Assembly: GCF_024137025.1 (NCBI RefSeq)
Contig: NZ_JAMYJR010000030.1
Coordinates: 119,012-183,011 of the forward strand
DNA from: Paractinoplanes aksuensis
GTDB taxonomy: Bacteria; Actinomycetota; Actinomycetes; Mycobacteriales; Micromonosporaceae
Length of the DNA: 64,000 nucleotides
Direction: 5' to 3'
Positions 8,224 through 17,050 of the stretch are shown here, in pieces. The notes beneath the pieces were generated by a model. That model did not search any database. It saw nothing but the letters and a program-made list of their open reading frames with translations, and was not told where the DNA came from. The stretch's first letter is position 1. Each line of letters opens with the position of its first letter. The position numbers and the translations under genes were made by a program.

Positions 8224-9417
8224 GTGAGAATCGACAGACGTAAATTCGCCGCCTTGTTGGTGGCCGCGCTTTCCGGGGTGGGCGCCGTTGCCCTGGCCTC
8301 GGAATCCGCCTCGGCCGCCGACTGCGGCTACCTGTTCGACGACTTCAGCTACAGCTCGTCGTCCGACCCCGCACTGACCGCCAACGGCTGGACACCCCGC
8401 AGCTACCAGGGCGGCCCGGGTGTCCCCGGGGCCAACTGGTCGCCGTCCAGCATCTCGTTCCCCACCAACAACGGTCAGAAGGTCATGCAGTTGACCGCCT
8501 CGACCGACGGCACCGCGGCCGGCACCAATCACGCCGAGCTCTATTCGACCCAGAAGCGCTACCTGGAGGGCACCTACGCCAGCCGGGTCCGTTTCACCGA
8601 CACGCCGGTCAGCGGCAACGACGGCGACCACATCAACCAGACGTTCTTCACGATCAGCCCGCTCAACGGCGACCTCGACCCCACCTACAGCGAGCTCGAC
8701 ATCAGCGAATACCTGCCCAACGGCGGGTGGGGCGAGCAGGGCCCGATCAACTACCAGACGACCTGGTACACCTATCGCAACGAGCCTTGGTACGCCGACA
8801 ACCTGCATTCCGAGCAGCGGAGCTCGCTGGACGGGTGGCACGACCTGGTGGCCCAGGTGGCCAACGGGCACGTCGTCTACTACATCGACGGCGTGCAGGT
8901 CGGCGATCACGGTGGCAAGTTCTTCCCGCGCCAGACGATGACCATCAACTGGAACCTGTGGTTCATCGACACGGCCACCCACACGGGTGGGCTCTCGACC
9001 TACATCCAGCAGGTCGACTGGGTGTTGTTCGCCAAGAACCAGGTGCTGTCGCCGGCCCAGGTGACCTCGCGGACCGGCGGTTACCGGACGGCGGGCAGCA
9101 CGTTCGTCGACACGGTGGCCTCGACCGGCGGGTGCACGAACAACCCACCGACGACGCCACCGACCACCCCGCCCACGACACCTCCGACGACCCCGCCCAC
9201 CACGCCGCCGCCGGGCACCGGCTGCAGCGACGCGCCGAACTGGGCCTTCTCGTCGGTTTACACCGGCGGCAACCTGGTGAAGCACGAGAAGAGCAAGTTC
9301 GGCGACCCGAGCGGGCCCAAGTCCGGTGACGGCGTGCACCTGTGGCGCGCCCGCTACTGGACCCAGGGCTCGGAACCGGGCTGGACCGAGCAGTGGCAGG
9401 ACCTCGGCCGCTGCTGA
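8224..9417 (+). CDS. Secreted GH16-like glycoside hydrolase with CBM5/12-type tail
   Basis: 397 residues, GTG start preceded by GGGAGGAG. Residues 1-32 are a signal peptide with an Arg pair (RIDRRKFAALL). Residues 34-300 form a concanavalin A-like domain with the GH16 signature E157-LD-I-S-E162, in which E157 would be the nucleophile and E162 the acid/base. A PTTPP linker (about 303-327) leads to a C-terminal domain with WAFSSVYTGGNLV and LWRARYWTQGSEPG, the pattern of chitin/cellulose-binding CBM5/12. It lies 43 bp after the NgcG-like gene with no terminator between, so it is probably co-transcribed. GH16 enzymes normally cut beta-1,3/1,4-glucans or galactans; the context suggests chitin or cell-wall glycan, which would be unusual. 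Confidence 0.75.
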   Translation: MRIDRRKFAALLVAALSGVGAVALASESASAADCGYLFDDFSYSSSSDPALTANGWTPRSYQGGPGVPGANWSPSSISFPTNNGQKVMQLTASTDGTAAGTNHAELYSTQKRYLEGTYASRVRFTDTPVSGNDGDHINQTFFTISPLNGDLDPTYSELDISEYLPNGGWGEQGPINYQTTWYTYRNEPWYADNLHSEQRSSLDGWHDLVAQVANGHVVYYIDGVQVGDHGGKFFPRQTMTINWNLWFIDTATHTGGLSTYIQQVDWVLFAKNQVLSPAQVTSRTGGYRTAGSTFVDTVASTGGCTNNPPTTPPTTPPTTPPTTPPTTPPPGTGCSDAPNWAFSSVYTGGNLVKHEKSKFGDPSGPKSGDGVHLWRARYWTQGSEPGWTEQWQDLGRC

Positions 9418-9431
9418 CGCGTTAACCTGAT

Positions 9432-9459
9432 GGAAGCGGGGTCTTCGGGCCCCGCTTCC
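9432..9459 (+). terminator. Hairpin terminator after the GH16-like gene
   Basis: A 10-bp stem (GGAAGCGGGG / CCCCGCTTCC) with an 8-nt loop lies 15 bases after the GH16 stop. It closes the ngc operon before the riboswitch promoter. Confidence 0.7.
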
Positions 9460-9469
9460 GCACGCGATC

Positions 9470-9497
9470 TTGACCCGTTCACCGGGACGTCGATAGC
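9470..9497 (+). promoter_or_regulatory. Promoter of the glycine riboswitch / serine dehydratase
   Basis: TTGACC (9470-9475), 16 bp, then GATAGC (9492-9497). The predicted start near 9504 lies about 30 bases before the first aptamer. Confidence 0.45.
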
Positions 9498-9532
9498 TTT
9501 CGTCACACAACTGAACAGCCACTTGACCGCCG

Positions 9533-9712
9533 CGGGAGAGTCTCCGCCTTCCGCGGGGCGCCGAAGGAGCAACTTCTCCCTCAGAATCTCTCAGGCATCC
9601 GTACCGCGATGGTCAGGCAACTCTGGAAAGCCGGGTCTACTGGCCCGCGCCCAAGGTGCAAATCGGTGCTCGGCGTGCCGATGAAGCTCTCAGGCCCCAT
9701 GACAGAGCGAGG
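9533..9712 (+). ncRNA. Tandem glycine riboswitch
   Basis: Two consecutive glycine aptamers are visible. Aptamer 1 (about 9533-9612) has GCGGGAGAG, GCGCCGAAGGAGCAA, AATCTCTCAGGCA and a closing ACCGCGATGG. Aptamer 2 (about 9613-9712) has CAACTCTGGAAAG, GCGCCCAAGGTGCAA, GAAGCTCTCAGGCC and CATGACAGAG. These are the conserved blocks of the glycine class. The leader then has a GAAGGAG ribosome site seven bases before the serine dehydratase ATG, and GGGAGC (9710-9715) can pair with GCTTCC next to it. I see no T-run terminator, so translational control is my inference. Confidence 0.9.
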
Positions 9713-9738
9713 GAGCCACCTCTCGAAGGAGCTTCCGC

Positions 9739-11067
<1,329 letters not shown>

Positions 11068-11190
11068 CCGGCCGGGGTCAGCGCCCGGGGCTGTGAGTGT
11101 TCGGCCAGTGTTCGTGACTCGAACATCACAGTAAGTGGCCGAGGTTGATCGCGTTTGCCAGGATCACGACGTGCCTCGTACCCGACCTGA

Positions 11191-12039
11191 GCTGCGAAGG
11201 CCCGCGGGCGTGCGGACGCCCGGCAGCAGCGGCAGATCTTCCAGGCTTTCGGCGTACGGCTGGGAGCGCGCTTCACCATGGCCGTGACCATGTCCCGGAC
11301 CGCGATCTCGATCTCGATGCCGGTCGGCTCCGCGGTCTCGGCCGGCTACGCGGGCCGGCAGTACGTGCGGGCCGGCGCCTCCAAAGAGATCGCGGCCGCC
11401 TCGATGATCGTCTCCGGGCTGGCCTCGATCGGCGGGCTGGCCCTGCTCTACGTGGCCGGCGGCGCGGCCGTGCTGACCCGCGATCCGGGCCTGCTGGCCG
11501 GGCCGGAGCCGCTGATCGTGATCGGTGGTCTGGTCACCCTGACGGCGGGGGCGGTCGTCGGCGGCCGCCGGCTGATGCGCCGGCCGGTCGAGTCCGGGTC
11601 CGAACGCCCGCAGGCCCTCGTGCGCCGCGTGCTCGCCTCGGCCCGCGAGGCCTGGCAGGCCGGGGCCGCCCTGCGCGCCCGCGAGTGGGTGGTCGGGGTG
11701 CTCCACTACGCCGTCAACTGGCTCACCGACCTGCTGTGCCTGGTTGCCGCCTGCCGGGCCGTCGGGTTGCCGGTCGGCATCACCACCCTGGCCGGCATCT
11801 ATCTGGGCGTACAGATCGTCCGCCAGGTCCCGCTGACCCCGGGCGGCGTCGGCGTGATCGACACAGCCCTGGTCGCCGGCCTGACCGCGGCCGGAGCCAC
11901 CGCCGTCACCGCTGCCGCCGCGGTGCTCATCTACCGTCTGATCTCGTGCTGGCTCCTGCTGCCGGCCGGCGGGATCGCGGCCCTCTGGCTGCGCCGCGAC
12001 CTGAAGCCGGCCGAGTCCACGCCCACCGGTCGCGGCTGA
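11191..12039 (+). pseudogene. 5'-truncated UPF0104/LPG-synthase-like membrane protein
   Basis: The frame is open from 11191, just after a stop, with no ATG, GTG or TTG until ATG 11278. The translation before that ATG (QIFQAFGVRLGARFT) already reads like a UPF0104/YbhN (lysylphosphatidylglycerol synthase transmembrane) protein, and the C-terminal half is typical: VPLTPGGVGVIDTALVAGL and AAAVLIYRLISCWLLLPAG. About five membrane helices remain and roughly the first 80 residues of the usual ~320 are missing. Either the gene is a remnant or it is translated from ATG 11278 (253 residues). Transport or lipid flipping is the suggested family role. Confidence 0.5.
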
Positions 12040-12044
12040 GCCGC

Positions 12045-13004
12045 TCAGGACTGTTTTCGGCGGCGGTGGGCAGCCTTGCCGCGGGGGCCGTCGGGGCGGG
12101 GCATGCCGCCCATCCGGATCAGGACGCCGCGGCGGGTCTCGGCGGCCGCCCGGGTCCGGGGGTGGCTCGCACCGAGGGCGCCGACCAGGCGGTCGACCGT
12201 GTCGTCGAGCAGCTTGCGGGCGGGGAGCAGGGCGCCCGCGGCGATCAGCGCGCGGGACAACTCGTGGGCGCAGCGCAGGGTGTCGGGGTGGTCCGAGCCG
12301 AGCACGTCGCGCCAGCCTTTGTGCAGTTCGGCGGCGATGGTGCGAGCGGGACGGGCCTTGCCCCGGTGCAGCAGGCTCTCGACCAGACGGCAGGCGGCGG
12401 TGCGTAGTGCCTCGTCGGTGCTGTGGGCAGCGTCCGAGGCGATCAGGTGCGGGGCCAAGGCGGCCCAGCGGGACCAGGTCGCCGAGGCCTCGACGTCGTC
12501 GGGAACGGCCGCGGCGACCAGTTCACCGGCGTACGCCCGGCAGACCTCGGTGGCCGCGCGGCCCAGGTCGTCGCACACTGCCGTCCGTACGGAATCGGGA
12601 ATCAACAGGCCGTCGGGGCCGCGCCGGGCCAGGCCGGGCTCGATCAGGGCCGCCACCAGGCCGTTGAACTGCATCGGGGCGACCCCGCCGAGCGGCCGCG
12701 GCAGCCGGCGCAGCGACCGGGTGAACACGTCGACCGGCACCGGCGCCTCGTGCAGCACAGCGCACAGGCAGAGCAGCTGGGCCGCCGCGGGATTCTCGTC
12801 ACCCAGCGACTCGATGGCCGCACCGACGTCGACCGGAACCGGCGCCGGCTCGCGCTGGCGGGGCACGTCCCGTGCGGCCTCGTCGGCCTGCTGCCGGCGC
12901 AGCCGGGCCCCGAGGGACCGGCCGTCGGGCGGGTCGTCGTCACCGGGCCGGGGAACGGGCACGGTGGGCTGTGCGGTGGCCGGGACGGGCTCGGGCGCCC
13001 CCAT
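12045..13004 (-). CDS. STAND-type protein lacking the NTPase: winged-helix/TPR half
   Basis: 319 residues from the ATG at 13004, which has AGGAGG eight bases upstream; an earlier ATG (13046) lies three bases after TATAAA and is unlikely to be used. A Pro-rich start is followed at about residues 80-120 by AAAQLLCLCAVLHEAPVPVD, the winged-helix segment that follows NB-ARC in actinobacterial STAND proteins. Near the C-terminus LGSDHPDTLRCAHELSRAL and LGASHPRTRAAAETRR are TPR repeats of the kinesin-light-chain type. No Walker A/B NTPase or effector domain is present, so it is either a decayed STAND protein or a partner. Function unknown. Confidence 0.6.
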   Translation of the reverse strand: MGAPEPVPATAQPTVPVPRPGDDDPPDGRSLGARLRRQQADEAARDVPRQREPAPVPVDVGAAIESLGDENPAAAQLLCLCAVLHEAPVPVDVFTRSLRRLPRPLGGVAPMQFNGLVAALIEPGLARRGPDGLLIPDSVRTAVCDDLGRAATEVCRAYAGELVAAAVPDDVEASATWSRWAALAPHLIASDAAHSTDEALRTAACRLVESLLHRGKARPARTIAAELHKGWRDVLGSDHPDTLRCAHELSRALIAAGALLPARKLLDDTVDRLVGALGASHPRTRAAAETRRGVLIRMGGMPRPDGPRGKAAHRRRKQS

Positions 13005-13050
13005 GACGGCAACCTCCTCGGGCGGTGCGGGATGCGCGTACGTCATGGGT

Positions 13051-13056
13051 TTATAG
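13051..13056 (-). promoter_or_regulatory. -10 element TATAAA
   Basis: On the minus strand TATAAA lies about 45 bases before the AGGAGG-supported start at 13004, consistent with a short leader for the STAND-like gene. Confidence 0.4.
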
Positions 13057-13201
13057 CGGCCGGGGCGGGCGTCCGGCGGCCTGTCCACCTATCGAGTGAC
13101 AGAAATGCCCTGTTCGGGGAGCCGGGTTCCCGGCGGCCGGTCCGGAGCCCGTCTGTTCACAGGGCCTTCCCATCGGCCGTCGGCGATGGTTACGTGTCCG
13201 C

Positions 13202-15118
13202 ATGAGACGGAGAGGCGCCTTCATCGCATTGATGGTCGCCGCACTGGTCGGGGCGTCCGCCACCCCGTCCGGGGCCGCGGCTCCCGCATACCGTTATCAC
13301 TTCCTGAATCCGGGCGGTCAGCCCAGACTGACCGAGACGGTGCCGGTCAATGTCGTGTTCCTCGGCTACGAGCCGGGCCAGGTCGGTAAGGCGGCCTTCA
13401 CGGGCGAGCTCGCCAAGAAATACGAGCCGGTGGTCCGGTCGCGGCTCTCCTACGACGTGGTCGAAAAGCTCGGCATCACCTACAAATATGACTACAAGCT
13501 CAAATACACCGATCGTGCGTACGAGGACAAGTTCTTCCAACAGCTCTCGAAGCTGGCCAAGCCGGCCCCGCTGACGCAGTACCAGACGGCCTACAACGCG
13601 CAGCCCGAGGGCGTTCTCGACGTCACCGCCAACCACACGATCGACGGCCCCAGCGTCGAGAAGTGGCTGGCCTTCCACCCACCGGCCGGTGTGGACACCC
13701 GGCGCAACACCGTCTTCTTCATCAACTGGTACGGGCGGGCCGACTTCAAGTTCCACGTGTACACCAAGACCGGCGAGCCCGACCCTGACACCGGCTACGA
13801 CTTCGGCGCCAACCGCGAGAGCCGCAAGATGATCGCCTGGGGTGGCACCACGGCCGACGACGAGGAGAACGGTCTGGGCGCCACCCGCCGGGTCTGGTTC
13901 CACGACCTGTCGGCCGGGCCCGAGGCCAAGACGGTGAACTACGACGTCACCAACCCCGACGTCGACGGGGACGACGAGCCCGACTACCGCATGCCGCCGA
14001 TCTGGGAGTACCGGGCGGGCGGCTTCCGCGCACCGGGCGCTCTGGCCGGCGACCTCGGCAAGATCACTCGTTACGTGGCGCTCAACCTGCTGATGACGAC
14101 CTCCCCGCTCTACCCGGTCGAGCTGCCGACGGCCGAGCCCCCGCGGTCGATCAACATCGACAGCAACACGTACGAGGGCTGGCCGGGTGTCGACGCCTCG
14201 CGGCAGTACATGACGCCGAGGCTGGTCGTCGACGAGCTTTCCGAGCTGCGCTGGCGCAACAAGCTCGACTACGACAACCAGGACTTCGCCCTCGACACCA
14301 AGAACCGCCAGTGCTACGACGGGTTCGAGGCCGGCGTGAGCTGCTATCCCGACAGCGGCCTGCCGTCGGACGCCAACCTGTTCCTCTACAACCGCGACAA
14401 CCTGGCCCGCACCAAGGACGACGGTCGCAAGGTCGACTACGAGCTGCCCGTCTTCAACTACGTGCTCCCGCCGGACGTCGATCCGTCGCTGCTCGGCTTC
14501 GCCGACGACGACTGGGCCACCGGCGACCAGTCGTACGTGTTCAACTTCCTCTCCCAGAGCATCGTCGAGAGCGGCTACGGGCTGAGCACGACGACCATCC
14601 ACGAGGTCGGTCACCATCTGGGTCTGTCGCATCCGCACGACGGGTACGACAGCGAGACCGGGACCGACTACGGGCCCTCGGGAGCCACCTTCTTCGTCTG
14701 GGTGGGCGACGAGAGCAACTCGATGATGAGCTACATCGACGTCAACTGGGACTTCTCGCAGTTCGACCGCGACAACAGCGACCGCTTCCTGACCGCCGCG
14801 TACTGGGAGGCGGCCAACCGGCTCGCCGCCACCGTTCCGGCCGGTAAGGCGGGCAAGGTGCGGGGCGACCTGACCAAGGCCGACGCGCTGCTCGGCCTGT
14901 CCAAGGCGGCCTTCGCGAAGCACGAGTACCGGGCGGCGTACGCGCTGGCCGACTCGGCCTACGGCAAGGTCGTCGCGGCCGCCAAGAAGGCCGGGGTCGA
15001 CCCGAACTCGGCCGCCAAGGCCATGGCCGCTGAGGCGCAGGCCGACCGCGGAAAGTCCGATCTGCACAGTCCGCACGAGTTCATCGACACCCTCGAAGGT
15101 CCGCGCGCCCTGCCGTGA
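13202..15118 (+). CDS. Secreted metzincin-like zinc metalloprotease
   Basis: 638 residues with a signal peptide (residues 1-26, cleavage after PSGAAA). The zinc site HEVGHHLGLSH at 467-477 is the full metzincin HExxHxxGxxH motif, and SMMSY at 507-511 is a plausible Met-turn. The first 450 residues contain the repeated aromatic/acidic text of a propeptide or substrate domain (FLNPGGQPRLTETVPVNVVF). The C-terminal 100 residues are helical and Ala/Lys-rich. The family is not one I can name; HExxH and Met-turn support a secreted peptidase. A 12-bp-stem terminator follows immediately. Confidence 0.75.
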   Translation: MRRRGAFIALMVAALVGASATPSGAAAPAYRYHFLNPGGQPRLTETVPVNVVFLGYEPGQVGKAAFTGELAKKYEPVVRSRLSYDVVEKLGITYKYDYKLKYTDRAYEDKFFQQLSKLAKPAPLTQYQTAYNAQPEGVLDVTANHTIDGPSVEKWLAFHPPAGVDTRRNTVFFINWYGRADFKFHVYTKTGEPDPDTGYDFGANRESRKMIAWGGTTADDEENGLGATRRVWFHDLSAGPEAKTVNYDVTNPDVDGDDEPDYRMPPIWEYRAGGFRAPGALAGDLGKITRYVALNLLMTTSPLYPVELPTAEPPRSINIDSNTYEGWPGVDASRQYMTPRLVVDELSELRWRNKLDYDNQDFALDTKNRQCYDGFEAGVSCYPDSGLPSDANLFLYNRDNLARTKDDGRKVDYELPVFNYVLPPDVDPSLLGFADDDWATGDQSYVFNFLSQSIVESGYGLSTTTIHEVGHHLGLSHPHDGYDSETGTDYGPSGATFFVWVGDESNSMMSYIDVNWDFSQFDRDNSDRFLTAAYWEAANRLAATVPAGKAGKVRGDLTKADALLGLSKAAFAKHEYRAAYALADSAYGKVVAAAKKAGVDPNSAAKAMAAEAQADRGKSDLHSPHEFIDTLEGPRALP

Positions 15119-15126
15119 CGGCCGTC

Positions 15127-15158
15127 GCCGCCGCGCCGTTCACTCACGGCGCGGCGGC
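15127..15158 (+). terminator. Hairpin terminator after the metalloprotease gene
   Basis: A perfect 12-bp stem (GCCGCCGCGCCG / CGGCGCGGCGGC) with an 8-nt loop starts nine bases after the protease stop. Confidence 0.7.
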
Positions 15159-15197
15159 CCGCGGGGGAGCCGGTCTGGGTATCGTCGAGGCATGTCG

Positions 15198-16154
15198 ATG
15201 GCCTCGGCGCGGCGGGTGATCGCTGTCGAAGCGGTGCTGGCCGTGGTGCTGCTGGTCAGTGCGGCCGCGATCTACTTCGTCCGGAACTCCTGGGGGCCGT
15301 ACTACACGACGATGGACGACGCCGAGGCCGTGCCGGCCGCGGTCCGGCCGGTGGCGGGGGCGTCCACCGGGTCGTACGCGTGGGACTGCGGACGCAACGA
15401 GCGGGGGCACCGCAACACGGCGAACATCGTGGTCACGCCGGGTAGACCGGGGCCGGTGCATCACCTGCACGACTACATCGGGAACCTGGGCGTCCAGGTC
15501 GACTCGACGGTGGCCGATCTGGCGGGAAAACCGACAACTTGCTCCAACGGTGACGCCTCGACCTACTACTGGGCCGTGCTGCGACTTGCCGGGCCGAGCG
15601 ACAATGAACACGGCGGGCCGGTTCAGGTGCCGATCTCGCTGACCATGACCTACCACGGCAACCCGCTCGGGCCGGTGCTGCCGATGCCGCGACTGCTGCG
15701 CGCGGCCGTCGGTGACGCTTACGCTCACACGAACGGCGGCGCGCTCGCCCGCAGCCGGTGGACCTGCTCCGACGCACCCGAAAGGCAGACCATGAAGTAT
15801 CCGCTCTGCGACGACGGTGCTGCCGTGGTGCGGATCTTCGACTTCCCGAGCTGCTGGGACGGCCGCCAGATCGACAGCGTCAACCACCGGCAGCACGTGG
15901 TGTTCCCGGTCACCGGCGGCGGCTGCCCGGTCGGCACGTTCGCCGTCCCGCGGCTCCAGATCACCATGGCGTACGCGGTACCACCCGGCACCCGATACCA
16001 GATCGACGCGTTCGACGACCAGGACCACGACCCCGCCACCGACCACGGCTTCCTGGTCAACCTGATGCCCGACCCGGTCATGGCCCGCGTCGTGAAGTGC
16101 CTCAACAACGGCCAGGCGTGCGACGAGACCGCGACAAAACGGACGGCCCAATGA
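15198..16154 (+). CDS. DUF1996 domain protein, membrane-anchored or secreted
   Basis: 318 residues. GAGG seven bases upstream favours ATG 15198 over 15192. One N-terminal hydrophobic helix (about residues 9-27) is a signal anchor. The body is DUF1996: VHHLHDYIGN with the paired His residues, then CSNGDASTYYW, and FPSCWDGRQIDSVNHRQHV, with conserved Cys pairs likely to form disulphides outside the cell. DUF1996 is found in fungal and actinobacterial secreted proteins, function unknown. The last codon overlaps the start of an anti-sigma-like gene (ATGA), so the two are translated together. Confidence 0.8.
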   Translation: MASARRVIAVEAVLAVVLLVSAAAIYFVRNSWGPYYTTMDDAEAVPAAVRPVAGASTGSYAWDCGRNERGHRNTANIVVTPGRPGPVHHLHDYIGNLGVQVDSTVADLAGKPTTCSNGDASTYYWAVLRLAGPSDNEHGGPVQVPISLTMTYHGNPLGPVLPMPRLLRAAVGDAYAHTNGGALARSRWTCSDAPERQTMKYPLCDDGAAVVRIFDFPSCWDGRQIDSVNHRQHVVFPVTGGGCPVGTFAVPRLQITMAYAVPPGTRYQIDAFDDQDHDPATDHGFLVNLMPDPVMARVVKCLNNGQACDETATKRTAQ

Positions 16155-16858
16155 GCGCCGCCGAGCACGCCGACATCGCCGGCTACCTGCTGGACACGCT
16201 GACCCCCGAGCAGCGCCGGGCCACCGACGAGCATCTCGCCGTCTGCGCCGAGTGCCGCGACGAGGTCGAGTCGCTGCGCGAGTGGAGCGCCGCCCTGGAA
16301 GCAGTGCCCGAGCCCATGCTGCTCGAAGGTCCACCCGACGGCGGCGACCTGCTGTTGCAGCGCACGCTGCGTCAGGTGCGCACCGAGTCGACGTCCCACT
16401 ACCGCCGCCGTACGGCCCTGGTCTCCTCGGCCGCCGCCGTGCTCGTGGCGGTGGCGATCGGCGGCGGCGTCCTGGCCGGGCGCACCACCGCCCCCGAGAC
16501 GCCGTTGGCCCAGCCCACAGCCACCGCGTCTTCGCAACCCACCACCATTCCGGGCACCCGCACGGCGACCGCGGTCGACCCCACCACCGGCACCCGCATG
16601 ACGGTGGCCGTGGCCCCCGCCGCGGGCTGGGTGCGGGTCAACGCCGCGGTCGCGGGCATCCCGGCCGGCGAACGCTGCGTGCTCGAGGTGGTGGCCAAGG
16701 ACGGCTACGTCGCCCAGGCCGGCAGCTGGCTGGTCTCGCCGGCCGGCGAAACCGGCGGCACCACCCTGAACGGCAGCGCCCTGGTCGCCCCCGAGGACGT
16801 CGCCTCGGTCCGAGTCGTCAACACCGCCGGCAAACAGTTCGCCAGCGTCACCATCTGA
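16151..16858 (+). CDS. Zinc-finger anti-sigma factor-like membrane protein
   Basis: 235 residues. Residues 5-40 contain a zf-HC2 anti-sigma motif, HLAVCAECRDEV (HxxxCxxC) following IAGYLLDTLTPEQRRATDE. A membrane helix lies around 90-110 (LVSSAAAVLVAVAIGGGVLAG in part), followed by a Thr/Pro-rich linker and an extracellular domain ending QFASVTI, as in RskA-like proteins. Such proteins hold an ECF sigma factor at the membrane. No sigma factor gene lies next to it; the partner on the same transcript is the DUF1996 protein, which it overlaps by 4 bp. Confidence 0.75.
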   Translation: MSAAEHADIAGYLLDTLTPEQRRATDEHLAVCAECRDEVESLREWSAALEAVPEPMLLEGPPDGGDLLLQRTLRQVRTESTSHYRRRTALVSSAAAVLVAVAIGGGVLAGRTTAPETPLAQPTATASSQPTTIPGTRTATAVDPTTGTRMTVAVAPAAGWVRVNAAVAGIPAGERCVLEVVAKDGYVAQAGSWLVSPAGETGGTTLNGSALVAPEDVASVRVVNTAGKQFASVTI

Positions 16859-17050
16859 CCGATGGGGGCGGACCGCCCGGATCTCGCCGCCGACACCGCA
16901 CAGCTGATCACCCTGGCCGAACTGCTGCGACCCGCCCCACGACGCCCGCACCACCGCCGTCTCGTGTTCAGCCGCGACTGACCGCCGGGGCCGATCGGAG
17001 TTCGCCGGCCTCGGCCGGTCTCGCTCGGCGTGGTGGCGGGGCGACTGTCG

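Noticed and set aside
13190..15076. 628-residue minus-strand frame opposite the metalloprotease
   Set aside because: It is the antisense mirror of a gene with a signal peptide and HExxHxxGxxH; its own translation is Val/Arg/Gly-rich with no family features, as happens opposite GC-rich genes.
16862..16981. 39-codon frame after the anti-sigma-like gene (starts MGADRPDLAADTAQLITLAE)
   Set aside because: No ribosome site and no recognisable feature; could be a small protein but evidence is too thin to list.
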